This document shows positions 51,782 to 60,943 of a DNA stretch of 64,000 nt, piece by piece. The notes under the pieces were generated by a model. It searched no databases. It worked only from the letters and a program-made list of their open reading frames with translations, and had not been told where the DNA came from. The stretch is from Chthoniobacterales bacterium. GTDB taxonomy: Bacteria > Verrucomicrobiota > Verrucomicrobiia > Chthoniobacterales > JACTMZ01. Made by a program: the position numbers and the translations under genes. Each line of letters starts with the position of its first letter. The first letter of the stretch is position 1. The DNA lies in assembly GCA_018883245.1 (NCBI GenBank), contig VEQL01000007.1:1-64000 (forward strand). Reading direction: 5' to 3'.

Positions 51782-53152
51782 ATGAAAAACAAGAACACAC
51801 CCACCATGCGGCGCGTGACCACGCGCATATTCTTCGCGCTGATCTTCGCGATCTGTGCAGGCGTTGTGCCCCAAGCGCAAGCCGCGGACACCAAAAAATA
51901 CGAACCGCTCACGCTCGAAGAGTGGTGGAACGGCAAGAAATTCACCGGCAACTGGTTCGGTGCGCGCGATGCGATTGCCGACCACGGACTGTCCTTCGAA
52001 GGTAAGTGGCGTGGCGCCTACTACGGCGTGGTGGCTAGCCAGAACGGGCAACGGGGCTTCTTCGACGAGGAGCTGCTCTTCGGTGCCAAGGCCGACTTCA
52101 AAAAGATGCTCGGCGTTGATGCCCTCGAAGGTCTCACCGGCTTCGGCGAGGTGCGCTGGCGCGAACCCGGCTACGACTCCAACCCGAATAACTACGTGCA
52201 GGCTAGTAGCATGTTCAACCCTTCGCACTTCCAGTCCGGCACCGGTTGGCGCTTGCTCACCTTCGGGCTCAAATACGTCACGCCCGAGCTTTTCGGTGCG
52301 AAGGAGTTTCTCACCATCACCGGCGGTTGGGTGCGTCCGCAGAAAGAATTCATCGACCAGCCCATCTCGAAAATTTTCGTCAACAACGCGATCGAGAGTG
52401 CCAAAGGCATCGGTGGCAATATTCCGTTCTCCTCGAGCTTCTCGTCCTGGGGCGGAACCGTGCAAATCAAGCCCGTCGAGTGGCAATACACCAAGCTCGG
52501 GCTCTTCATGGCTTACCCGGAGTCCACATTCAGCAGCAACAACGGCCTGATGTTCGAGGGCTACGCGCCCGACCCATCGCAAAACAGCCTCTTTTTCATG
52601 GGTGAAACCGGGATCACGCCGAAAATCGGCGCATCGAAATTGCCCGGCCGCTATGCATTTGGTTCTTACTACTACGGCGAGGACAACCGCGTTTACGGCC
52701 AGCCGAAATACGGCTTCTACTGGCAGGCCGACCAGATGCTCTATCGCGAGTCTTCTGCGCCGGCAGCCGAGGGCAAAAAAGCGGAACTCTCGAAAGAAGG
52801 CCTGAGCATGTTCAGCCTGGTCACCTGCGCGCCGAAATACAACGGACAATACCCGTTCTATTTCCAGACTGGTCTGGCCTACGAGGGTCTCATTCCCACG
52901 CGCAACAAGGACACCACCTACATCGGCATGGCGCTAGGTGATTATGACGATTACACGCGCGTGACGAGGCGCACTCCGGCGAGAAATCGCCAACAAAAGA
53001 CCTACACCGCGGTCATCGAAGGCGGCTACAAAGCGCAGCTCAATGGATGGGCTTTCATCCAGCCCTACTTCCAATACATCTCGCAGCCGAACGGCAACAC
53101 CTATATCGCTAACGCCGCCATCCTCGGATTCATGGCCGGCGTGGATTTCTGA
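51782..53152 (+). CDS. OprB-family outer-membrane porin, likely linked to phosphate uptake
   Basis: 456 residues: a signal peptide (1-~34, ending AQAAD), then an OprB-type beta barrel with the family-typical start TGNWFGARDAIADHGLSFEG, aromatic-rich strands, and a terminal Phe (MAGVDF) as expected for BAM-dependent insertion. OprB porins are usually sugar-selective. Here the gene follows pstS2 and shares its Pho-box-like region, so phosphate or phosphorylated-compound uptake is plausible by context. ATG 51782 gives a long signal; Met9 is also possible. Confidence 0.88.
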   Translation: MKNKNTPTMRRVTTRIFFALIFAICAGVVPQAQAADTKKYEPLTLEEWWNGKKFTGNWFGARDAIADHGLSFEGKWRGAYYGVVASQNGQRGFFDEELLFGAKADFKKMLGVDALEGLTGFGEVRWREPGYDSNPNNYVQASSMFNPSHFQSGTGWRLLTFGLKYVTPELFGAKEFLTITGGWVRPQKEFIDQPISKIFVNNAIESAKGIGGNIPFSSSFSSWGGTVQIKPVEWQYTKLGLFMAYPESTFSSNNGLMFEGYAPDPSQNSLFFMGETGITPKIGASKLPGRYAFGSYYYGEDNRVYGQPKYGFYWQADQMLYRESSAPAAEGKKAELSKEGLSMFSLVTCAPKYNGQYPFYFQTGLAYEGLIPTRNKDTTYIGMALGDYDDYTRVTRRTPARNRQQKTYTAVIEGGYKAQLNGWAFIQPYFQYISQPNGNTYIANAAILGFMAGVDF

Positions 53153-53218
53153 GGCGCATTGCGGCCCCGCGCGGGGATTCGCCTTGCTCCGCGGACGGCC
53201 CATTTTACGCTCGCACCG

Positions 53219-54025
53219 GTGAAAATCGGATTCATCGGTTGCGGGCGGATGGGATCGGCCTTGGCGCGGGGCGTCGTCGCGGGCGATGTTTGCCTTCCCG
53301 GGGACATTGGGCTCTATGACACGGAATCCCGCGTGGCACGGGAGTTGGCCGAGGCGCTGGGCGCCTCGGTCGCGGCGGCTGCGCCCGCTCTCGCCGCGCA
53401 ATCGGATGTCATCGTTCTCTGCGTCAAGCCCAAGGACGCAGCGGGAGTTTTGTCCCCTCTGCGGCGCGAACTTGACGGCAAGCTGCTTGTTTCCATCGCC
53501 GCGGGCATTTCCATCGCCTCCATGCAATCGGCAGTCGGGGCGGGATGCCGAATCGTGCGTGTCATGCCGAACACTCCGGTGATGGTCGGCAAGGGGGCTT
53601 CGGCTTACGCGTGCGGCGGGGGCGTGACGGCAACGGACACCGATAACGTGCAGAAAATTTTCGGCTCGGCAGGCCGCGCATTCCGCGTCGAGGAGGGGAT
53701 GCTCGATGCCGTGACGGGTTTGAGCGGCAGCGGTCCGGCTTACGTTTATCTTTTCATCGAAGCGCTGGCCGAGGGCGGCGTCGCCGCGGGATTGCCGCGC
53801 GAATTGGCGCTCGCGCTCGCGGTGCAAACCGTGTCGGGTGCCGCGGAAATGGTGGAAGCCACGAAAATGAGCCCCGCGCAATTGCGGGACATGGTCACCA
53901 GTCCCGGCGGAACGACAGTCGAGGGTCTTGCCGCGTTGGATCGCGCGGGTTTCGCGGCCGCGGTCAAGGATGCCGTGGTTGCAGCCGCCAAGCGCTCGGA
54001 GGAACTTGGCCGGAGCAATGCGTAA
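53219..54025 (+). CDS. proC: Pyrroline-5-carboxylate reductase ProC
   Basis: 268 residues. The N-terminal Rossmann motif GFIGCGRMGSALARG, VMPNTPVMVGKG, the GLSGSGPAYVYLFIEAL dimer/substrate helix and the late TSPGGTTVEGL motif identify ProC, which completes proline synthesis. The GTG at 53219 starts directly at the Rossmann strand; the ATG-led extension to 53159 has no similarity to the family. It overlaps the TPR gene that follows. Confidence 0.95.
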   Translation: MKIGFIGCGRMGSALARGVVAGDVCLPGDIGLYDTESRVARELAEALGASVAAAAPALAAQSDVIVLCVKPKDAAGVLSPLRRELDGKLLVSIAAGISIASMQSAVGAGCRIVRVMPNTPVMVGKGASAYACGGGVTATDTDNVQKIFGSAGRAFRVEEGMLDAVTGLSGSGPAYVYLFIEALAEGGVAAGLPRELALALAVQTVSGAAEMVEATKMSPAQLRDMVTSPGGTTVEGLAALDRAGFAAAVKDAVVAAAKRSEELGRSNA

Positions 54026-54791
54026 AGAATCCTTGGTTTTTCTCATGGTGCCGCTTCTCGCGGCAGTAGGTGTCCTGCGCGCTGCGGACGAAACTCCCGC
54101 ACCTGAACCGTCGGCTTCCGAAGAGCCGGCGCGTCTGCCTTTTCGTGGCTCGCCCGGGGGCATTCGCGAGTCGGCGCCACAGACGGAAAAGGTGCCCGTG
54201 GAAATCCCTCCCGAGGCCGAGCCCGCGGTGGAATCCCTCGCCGTCGAGGCCATCGGCAACGACGGAATCAAGGCTTTCGAAGCGGGTAACTTCGGTGCCG
54301 CGCGCGAGGCCTACCTGCGCGTGCTCAAAGTGGAACCGAACAATTTGCCGGCCTTGGTCAATCTCGGCTCGGCCGAATACCGCCTCGGCAACATGGATGA
54401 AGCCGAGCGTCTTTTGCGGCGTTCGCTTCAAATCAAGCCCGACAACCCGACCGCCTGGCTCAACCTCGGCATCATCTATCTCGAGCGCAAGGAACCGATG
54501 CGCTCGCTGGCGGCCATCGCGCAGGCCGTCGTGCATTCGCCAAACGATCCCGTGGCGCGCAACTACCTCGGTGTCGCCGCCGGACGCAACCGGTGGTTCG
54601 ATGCAGCCGAGTCCGAATTGCGGCGTGCCATCGAACTCAAGCCGGACTATGCTGACGCGCATTTCAATCTCGCGGTCTTCTGCCTCGAGCGCGATCCGCC
54701 CGCGGTCGAACTCGCCCGCCGGCATTACCAGAAAGCGATCGAGCTGGGGTCGGCGCCCGATCCATTGATCGAGAAAGCGCTGAAAAATTAG
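54018..54791 (+). CDS. Secreted TPR-repeat protein
   Basis: 257 residues: a signal peptide (1-~22), a Pro/Glu-rich linker (~25-75), then about four tetratricopeptide repeats (from ~residue 80), for example GIKAFEAGNFGAAREAYLRV, PALVNLGSAEYRLGNMDEAE and PTAWLNLGIIYLERKE. It probably scaffolds protein contacts in the periplasm. The ATG at 54018 overlaps the end of proC. Function is unknown. Confidence 0.88.
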   Translation: MRKESLVFLMVPLLAAVGVLRAADETPAPEPSASEEPARLPFRGSPGGIRESAPQTEKVPVEIPPEAEPAVESLAVEAIGNDGIKAFEAGNFGAAREAYLRVLKVEPNNLPALVNLGSAEYRLGNMDEAERLLRRSLQIKPDNPTAWLNLGIIYLERKEPMRSLAAIAQAVVHSPNDPVARNYLGVAAGRNRWFDAAESELRRAIELKPDYADAHFNLAVFCLERDPPAVELARRHYQKAIELGSAPDPLIEKALKN

Positions 54792-54850
54792 AACCGCTGG
54801 AAGGTCCGCCGGTTGATTCGTCCGCCAAAAGCGGGCATTATTTCCAATTC

Positions 54851-55645
54851 ATGCGTGCGCTCACGGCCACATTGCTGATCTGCCTGTTCGCGGCGTTTTC
54901 GCCCGCGCAGGCCGCACCTCCGGATGTCCACGGTGCCGCGGCTATTCTTGTCGATGTCCGCTCGGGTCGCGTCCTTTTCAACAAGAACTCGCGCGAGCCG
55001 CGAGCCGTGGCCAGCACGCAGAAACTTCTCACCGCCCTGATCGTCGCCGAGGCCGGCAACCTCTGGGAAACGGTCACCATTATGCCCCAAGACACCACCG
55101 TCTCGCCGACCAAGCTCTACCTCAAGCCGGGGCAGAAATACTCGCGGCAGGAACTGCTCACCGCGCTTCTCGTCAAAAGCGCCAACGATGTGGCCTGCGC
55201 TTTGGCCCGTGACAACGCCGGCAGCGTCGCCGAGTTCGCCGGGAAAATGAACCGTCGTGCGCGCGAGATGGGCGCCGGAAATTCGAATTTCGTCAACCCC
55301 AACGGTCTGCCCGCCGAAGGCCAGCATTCCACGGCGCGTGACATGGCGATCATCGCGCGCAACGCCTACTCCAACCCGGTGATCCGGCGCATCGTCGCGA
55401 CCAAGAGTTTCGAGTTCCACTTTGCCGATGGGCGCGTGCGCGAGCTGGTCAACACCAACCGCGTTCTTCGAACCGCGCCCTTTTGCAACGGAATGAAAAC
55501 CGGATACACCGACGCCGCGGGTCACTGCCTTGTGTCCAGCGGTCAAAGCAACGGGCGCGACGTGATCGCCGTGGTCCTCGGCAGCTCCAAGGCGAACGTC
55601 TGGGCCGATTCGCAGAAACTCCTCGAATGGGGGTTGCGGCTTTGA
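54851..55645 (+). CDS. D-alanyl-D-alanine carboxypeptidase (DacA/S11 family)
   Basis: 264 residues with a signal peptide (1-~21). The penicillin-binding triad of motifs is complete: S55TQK58, S110AND and K216TG. The protein ends shortly after the catalytic domain and lacks the C-terminal amphipathic anchor of E. coli PBP5. It trims the terminal D-Ala from peptidoglycan stems. The stop overlaps the helicase start as TTGA. Confidence 0.93.
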   Translation: MRALTATLLICLFAAFSPAQAAPPDVHGAAAILVDVRSGRVLFNKNSREPRAVASTQKLLTALIVAEAGNLWETVTIMPQDTTVSPTKLYLKPGQKYSRQELLTALLVKSANDVACALARDNAGSVAEFAGKMNRRAREMGAGNSNFVNPNGLPAEGQHSTARDMAIIARNAYSNPVIRRIVATKSFEFHFADGRVRELVNTNRVLRTAPFCNGMKTGYTDAAGHCLVSSGQSNGRDVIAVVLGSSKANVWADSQKLLEWGLRL

Positions 55646-57648
55646 ACAACACAACACGGATCGACTACGCGGCCGAGCTGAACGAGCAGCAATTGGCGGC
55701 GGTGACTTCTCCCGGCGGCGCGTCGCTCGTCATCGCCGGCGCGGGCAGCGGCAAGACGCGCACGCTCACCTACCGCGTGGCTTGGCTGCTCGAGAACGGT
55801 GTCAAACCCTGGAACATCCTGCTTCTCACGTTCACCAACAAGGCCGCACGCGAGATGACAGGCCGCGTGGCCGAGTTGCTCGGGCCCGACGCCGACGGCA
55901 TCTGGGGCGGCACCTTCCACTCGATCGGCAACCGCATCCTCCGCCGCCATGCCGAGCTGATCGGATTCCGCCAGGGTTTCAGCATCCTCGACCGCGAGGA
56001 TCAGACCGATCTTCTCAAAAGTGTCGCGGCCGACGTCGGGACGCCTCGCGACAAACGCTTTCCCAAGCCCGACGTGCTGGCCGAGCTGTTCTCGCTTTCG
56101 TCCAACACCGGCGAGCAACTCGAGCAGATCGTGCACGACCGGTTCGGCTACTTCGAGGGCATGGCCGACACGATCGTCTCGGTTCGCGGCGCTTACGAGC
56201 GGCGCAAAGTCGCGGCCAATGCGATGGATTTCGACGATCTGCTCGTGCGGACGAACGAATTGCTCCGAAACCATCCGGACGTTGCCGATCATTACCGCGA
56301 ACAGTTCCGCCACGTGCTTGTCGATGAATACCAGGACACCAATCTCGTCCAGGCGGACCTTGTCGATCTGCTGTCTTCCAAGCACGGCAACGTGATGGTT
56401 GTGGGCGACGATGCCCAGTCGATCTATTCGTGGCGCGGGGCGAACTTCGAAAACATCCTCAACTTCCCCAAGCACCGCGAAGGAGCGCAGACCTACCGCA
56501 TCGAAACCAACTACCGCAGCGTGCCCGGCATCCTCGACGTGGCCAATGCCGCCATCCGCGGCAACATCCGCCAGTTCGAGAAAAGTCTCCGCGCCTGGCG
56601 CAAGGAGGGCGGACGCCCGGTGCTCGCCGAATTGCCGACCAACAACGACCAGGCGGCCTACGTTGCGCAGCAGATTCTCGAACTCAACCGGCAGGGCATG
56701 GAGTTCCGCGACATGGCCGTGCTTTACCGTGCGCACTTCCACTCGATGGAAATCCAACTCGAGCTTACGCGACGCGGCATCCCGTTCGAGGTCACCAGCG
56801 GGTTGCGCTTCTTCGAGCAGGCGCACGTCAAGGACGTCGCGGCATTCTTGAAATTTGCGGTCAACCCGAGCGACGAAACCGCATTCCGTCGCATGGTCCG
56901 GCTGTTGCCCGGCGTGGGCGAGAAGACGGCGGACAGCCTCTGGTCCGTGGCCAAAGCCGGTGCGGAGTCGGCCGCGCCCTTCGGCGAAGTATTGCGCACG
57001 GCCAAGCCGCCGGCGCGCGCCGCGAAAATCTGGGAACAGCTGGCTGCGACGCTCGACGAGATCGCGCCCGAGCGCAAACCGATCGCTCCCGACCTTGCCA
57101 TCGAGACCGTGATGGAAGCGGTTTACGAGGACTACATGAAGGCCGAGTTCGCCAATTACGAGAACCGCCGCGAGGACTTGCGCACGCTTACCGGATACGC
57201 ACGGCAGTTTTCCTCGATGGAAGAATTCCTCGCGCAGGTCGCGCTCCTGACCAATGTCGATGGGGCCGGCGCGCGCGATGACACGGATACCGACCGGGTC
57301 GTGCTATCCTCCGTCCATCAGGCCAAAGGTCTCGAGTGGCGCACGGTGTTTGTCGTGTGGCTCACCGAGGGCATGTTCCCGGGTTCGCGTTCGCTGGAAA
57401 ACTCCAACTCGCTCGAGGAAGAGCGGCGGCTGTTTTATGTCGCGGTCACGCGCGGACGCGACCACCTGCATCTTTGCTACCCGCAAATCCGCCTGAACAG
57501 CGGATACGGCGAGCCGTTCCAGCGCCGCTCGCGCTTCATCGCCGAGATTCCCGCCCACCTGCTTGAAAAACCCGGGGCCGACGAAGCTCCGCGTTCCCCG
57601 GCCTCCGCAGCGGCGAAAAAATCCGGCCAGCGCGACTGGTGGTATTGA
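55642..57648 (+). CDS. UvrD/PcrA/Rep-type DNA helicase
   Basis: 668 residues of superfamily 1. Motif I is AGAGSGKTRTL, motif II is VDEYQDTNLVQ, motif III includes GDDAQSIYSWRGA, and motif VI is LFYVAVTRGRD. It is a 3'-5' DNA helicase for repair or replication. Length fits PcrA/Rep more than RecB. The TTG at 55642 begins 15 codons before the conserved NEQQLAAV and overlaps the dacA stop; earlier in-frame codons lie inside dacA. Confidence 0.94.
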   Translation: MNNTTRIDYAAELNEQQLAAVTSPGGASLVIAGAGSGKTRTLTYRVAWLLENGVKPWNILLLTFTNKAAREMTGRVAELLGPDADGIWGGTFHSIGNRILRRHAELIGFRQGFSILDREDQTDLLKSVAADVGTPRDKRFPKPDVLAELFSLSSNTGEQLEQIVHDRFGYFEGMADTIVSVRGAYERRKVAANAMDFDDLLVRTNELLRNHPDVADHYREQFRHVLVDEYQDTNLVQADLVDLLSSKHGNVMVVGDDAQSIYSWRGANFENILNFPKHREGAQTYRIETNYRSVPGILDVANAAIRGNIRQFEKSLRAWRKEGGRPVLAELPTNNDQAAYVAQQILELNRQGMEFRDMAVLYRAHFHSMEIQLELTRRGIPFEVTSGLRFFEQAHVKDVAAFLKFAVNPSDETAFRRMVRLLPGVGEKTADSLWSVAKAGAESAAPFGEVLRTAKPPARAAKIWEQLAATLDEIAPERKPIAPDLAIETVMEAVYEDYMKAEFANYENRREDLRTLTGYARQFSSMEEFLAQVALLTNVDGAGARDDTDTDRVVLSSVHQAKGLEWRTVFVVWLTEGMFPGSRSLENSNSLEEERRLFYVAVTRGRDHLHLCYPQIRLNSGYGEPFQRRSRFIAEIPAHLLEKPGADEAPRSPASAAAKKSGQRDWWY

Positions 57649-57652
57649 CTGT

Positions 57653-58543
57653 TCAATAAGCGAAGTTCAGCCCGACATTCGCCCACGCCACGTTTTCCTG
57701 GCCGGTCTGCTGCAAAGCTTCGAGGGCGACCGAATAGTTCACACCCGCAAAAACGGAGAGCCATTTGCAAATGCGGCAAGTGACTTGTCCGCCGAACTGG
57801 AAATTGTTCCAGCCGTAGTAATCGGACGTGTTGTAGCCGAAATTCAGGCCGAGCAGCGCGTAAGGCTGCAGATTCACCACATCCTTGTAAGCCGGAATAT
57901 CGCCATCGAGGCGCAGCTCGAGAAAACCGCCGGGATTGTTGTTCAAATCCCAGATGAAATTCGCGCTCGGTATGACGTAAGGAACCGCCGTCGTGCCGAA
58001 GCTGACGAAAAGCTCGTTACCATGCGTGTTGTGAGCGTGGCCACTGTGCGGTTCGGCCTCCTCCTCGTGCTGTTCCTCCTCTTCCCCGTGCTCCTCGTGG
58101 GCCTGCGATTCTCCGCCCGTTTCGCTGCGCGCAGGAAAGTAGCGAAAATTGTAGCCGGGGATGACAAACACCGGGCCGACGGCGATCTCGTAGGCCGCGG
58201 TGAAATCCCACTCGAGGAAGTCGTTGCCCAATCCGAGCCCGTTCCACACCGAAAAGTCAAAACCGCCGACTTGCACAGCGGCCTCGTTGACATACGCGCC
58301 GCCCGGGCCGGTTTCATCCACGCCATAGTGGACATGCCGGCTCTCCCATCCGGTCGTGAACTGCGCCGCCCATTTGCGCGCCATCTCCTCCGTATTTGCA
58401 GGCTGCGCGTCGGGCTGAAGCCCCAAGGTCTCGTCCACCACCGAACGCTCCACGCTGCGGGAAGCGTGCGTTGGACCGTGGGCAAGCAACGCCGAACTCG
58501 TTGAGGCCAATACACCTAAAACTAATAATATAGTGATTCTCAT
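57653..58543 (-). CDS. Outer-membrane beta-barrel protein with His/Glu-rich loop
   Basis: 296 residues: a signal peptide (1-~22, ALLAHG), then a beta-strand pattern with many aromatic girdle residues and a C-terminal Tyr (NVGLNFAY), consistent with an outer-membrane barrel. Residues 149-176 form a loop with seven His and many Glu, a likely metal-binding or charge-rich surface loop. A CRIC motif near residue 251 is unusual for a barrel. The ATG at 58543 gives the best signal peptide; the frame extends to 58588. The uvrD-like gene ends 4 bases away, convergent. Confidence 0.78.
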   Translation of the reverse strand: MRITILLVLGVLASTSSALLAHGPTHASRSVERSVVDETLGLQPDAQPANTEEMARKWAAQFTTGWESRHVHYGVDETGPGGAYVNEAAVQVGGFDFSVWNGLGLGNDFLEWDFTAAYEIAVGPVFVIPGYNFRYFPARSETGGESQAHEEHGEEEEQHEEEAEPHSGHAHNTHGNELFVSFGTTAVPYVIPSANFIWDLNNNPGGFLELRLDGDIPAYKDVVNLQPYALLGLNFGYNTSDYYGWNNFQFGGQVTCRICKWLSVFAGVNYSVALEALQQTGQENVAWANVGLNFAY

Positions 58544-58603
58544 AACTAAGATGCATATTTGAATTGCTGATTTTTGCCTGCGGGTCAACGCAAAATCCCC
58601 CCG

Positions 58604-60892
58604 CTATTCGCGGTTCAGGATCCAGTCCCTGCCATCGAGGAATCCGCGCACTATCGCCCGATCGCCCGAGAAATTCACCGTCACCGCCCCGCACTCGCTT
58701 TGGTCGAAGACATCCGCCCCGGTGGCTTCGAGGCGCTCCCGCAGAGCCTTCTCGTCGCTGCCGTCGCGGAAGGGATCCGTTTGGGCGAGAACAATGAGCC
58801 GCGGACGGACCGCTTCGAGAAATTCCTGCGTGGCAAAGATGTCCTCGCCGTGCCGGCCGAGCACCAGGATATCGGACTCCAGCTCGGCGCCGTGATTTCG
58901 CAACAAGTCAGCCTCGGTCTTTGCCCCCGCATCCGACATCAGCAGTGTTTTGAATCCGCGCGTCCGGATCGATAAGACAAGCGCTTGGTCATCGGAGGTC
59001 CGGGCCGTGTCCGCCGGGGCGAGCACGCGAACCAAAGTGTCCTCTCCCGCGGCAAAACAATCACCAGGCAGTGCCACCGACTTCGGTCGTGATTGCCTGG
59101 CGAGCAGATCGTGCAAACGCCTGCGCGCGGGCGAGCGGTCGCGCAGCGCGGAATCGATGATGCGCTGCGGTGCCGCAGCCTGGACGCATGCGATGGCGCC
59201 GCCGATGTGCTCCGTGTCGCCGTGGGTGGCGACCAGCGCATCCAAGCGCCCCACGCCCGCGGCGCGAAGATTGGGCTCTATAACACGCAGAAAATCGCGC
59301 TCGGTCCCCGTGTCGAACAGCCACGCCGCTGTGCGCGTCCGAAGAAGCTGCGCGCCGCCGGTGCCAAGGTCGAATACGGTGAGCCTGGCGGGCGGCTGCA
59401 GCCATGCCGGCGGGAGGTAAACGTAGGCGCCCGGTATGTTCGCAGCGCCCTGCACGACAGCCAGCAGCACATGGGCGAGCCCCCAGTTCGTGTTGTTGAA
59501 CACCGCGGCCATCCACGGACTTGCCAGTCCGGCGGCAAGCGAGAGCATCGACACCGCGAGGATGGCGAAGGCCAGCGGCACGGCGCAGAGGTTGGCAGGC
59601 ACGGAGATCAACGGGACAAGGTGGAAGATCGCGATGGTCAAAGGCAGGCTTCCCAGCCACGCCGCAGTCGATACGCCCAAGGTCGTGCCGAGGGCATGAC
59701 CTGCGTTGGAAGCCGTTTTCTGCCGCCGGTTGTAAAGTCTGCGCGGCAGGAACGGATCGGGACGCAGGCGCGAGGTGAAAAATTCCTGCAAGGCCGGAGC
59801 GAGAAGAAAGATCGCCGCGACGATGAGAAACGAAAGCTGGAATCCCGCGGTGAAGAGCTGGTTGGTATCCCAGGCAAGCAACAACAAGGCCGCGGCCGCG
59901 AGGCTGTTGGCCGGACTTCCCTCCCGGTCGAGCAACATTCCGCCGAACGCGACCGAGATCATCAAGGCCGCGCGCAGGCTCGGCGGCGAGGCCCCGGTGA
60001 CCAGGGCGTAGAAAAACAACAGCGGCACAATGACCAGCACGGAACTCCGGCGCGTCATGCCGAGCGGGCGCAAGGCGAGCCAAGCGATGAGCCCGAACAT
60101 TCCGACATGCAATCCGCTGACGGAAAAAAGATGGAAGGTTCCTGTTTGGCGGAAAGTATCGGCGAACTGATCCGCGTCCTCCGCACGTGCGCCGAGTGTG
60201 ATTCCAGCCACGAGCGCGCCGATGGCCGGAGCATCCGATATCCCCAGCGCGAGCGTCCCGAGCATCCAGGCGCGCGCAGCAAGGGCGGCGTGTTTGATCG
60301 GCGATCCTTGTCCGCGCTCGAGAAGTTGGGCTTTCGCATCCCGCGCACCGCGGACTTCCAAGAAAATTCCCTGCCTTGCCCAGTGCGCCGCGGCATCGAA
60401 CTCACCCGGATTGCGCGGCGGCTCCGGCTTTATAGCGACGCCTTCGATCCGCCACTTGTCGCCGTAAGCGGGGATCGCATCGCCTGTTTTCCAGCGCGCC
60501 AGCACTTTGCCGTGCGCGGCGATCTCGCGTCCGTCGATGATCCACTGGGTGGTGCGCAAGGGCGTGCGCCAAATGCCGGGGACGATTTCTTGGGGCGCGT
60601 CGTCGATGATGCCCGTGACTTCCAGCACGCGCGGCTCTGCGGCCACGGTGTCGGCCCATGCGCGCCAAGGATTTTGCCGCGACTGCCAGACGTGCGCAGC
60701 GCCGAAGGCCAGGGCCGTCGCCACATAGAGCGCGGCCGATCCCCGCCGCAGCAAGGCGAAGGGCAGGGTGCCGAGCGCCGCCGCGGCAAGCCAAACCGCG
60801 TCCGCGTTCGAATAGCTTGCCGCGATGATTCCGGCTGTCGCCGCCAGGGCCGCCCCGGCGAGAGGAATGCGGGGCCGTGATTGGGCCGTCAT
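58604..60892 (-). CDS. ComEC/Rec2-type DNA-uptake channel
   Basis: 762 residues: N-terminal helices and OB-like region (to ~190), the central competence domain with about ten helices (FHLFSVSGLHVGMFG is its signature), and a C-terminal metallo-beta-lactamase-like domain with THGDTEHIGGA. ComEC carries single-stranded DNA across the inner membrane in natural transformation. The gene is intact, so competence is possible, but no other competence gene is in the window. A hairpin and promoter-like sequence lie just upstream. Confidence 0.92.
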   Translation of the reverse strand: MTAQSRPRIPLAGAALAATAGIIAASYSNADAVWLAAAALGTLPFALLRRGSAALYVATALAFGAAHVWQSRQNPWRAWADTVAAEPRVLEVTGIIDDAPQEIVPGIWRTPLRTTQWIIDGREIAAHGKVLARWKTGDAIPAYGDKWRIEGVAIKPEPPRNPGEFDAAAHWARQGIFLEVRGARDAKAQLLERGQGSPIKHAALAARAWMLGTLALGISDAPAIGALVAGITLGARAEDADQFADTFRQTGTFHLFSVSGLHVGMFGLIAWLALRPLGMTRRSSVLVIVPLLFFYALVTGASPPSLRAALMISVAFGGMLLDREGSPANSLAAAALLLLAWDTNQLFTAGFQLSFLIVAAIFLLAPALQEFFTSRLRPDPFLPRRLYNRRQKTASNAGHALGTTLGVSTAAWLGSLPLTIAIFHLVPLISVPANLCAVPLAFAILAVSMLSLAAGLASPWMAAVFNNTNWGLAHVLLAVVQGAANIPGAYVYLPPAWLQPPARLTVFDLGTGGAQLLRTRTAAWLFDTGTERDFLRVIEPNLRAAGVGRLDALVATHGDTEHIGGAIACVQAAAPQRIIDSALRDRSPARRRLHDLLARQSRPKSVALPGDCFAAGEDTLVRVLAPADTARTSDDQALVLSIRTRGFKTLLMSDAGAKTEADLLRNHGAELESDILVLGRHGEDIFATQEFLEAVRPRLIVLAQTDPFRDGSDEKALRERLEATGADVFDQSECGAVTVNFSGDRAIVRGFLDGRDWILNRE

Positions 60893-60898
60893 GCAAAA

Positions 60899-60927
60899 GG
60901 TTTATTTGCGCGGCACGCGTCGCGCAA
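60899..60927 (-). promoter_or_regulatory. Candidate leaderless promoter and overlapping hairpin before comEC
   Basis: On the minus strand TTGCGC (60927-60922), a 17-base spacer, TAAACC (60904-60899), then 6 bases to the ATG. The spacer and -35 lie in a perfect inverted repeat, TTGCGCG (60906-60912, plus strand) with CGCGCAA (60921-60927). The -10 is weak, so the hairpin could instead be an upstream terminator. Confidence 0.3.
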
Positions 60928-60943
60928 TGTCCCGCAAACGCCC

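Noticed and set aside
50510-52849. 779-residue minus-strand open frame antisense to pstS2 and the porin
   Set aside because: It mirrors two strongly recognised genes, is rich in Arg, Glu and His in a patternless way, and is explained by GC-rich codon use.
53166-53177. CCCCGCGCGGGG palindrome after the porin as a terminator
   Set aside because: No T-run follows and the stem has no room for a loop; too weak to call.
59093-60880. 595-residue plus-strand open frame antisense to comEC
   Set aside because: A shadow frame of comEC, whose competence and beta-lactamase-like domains are recognised.
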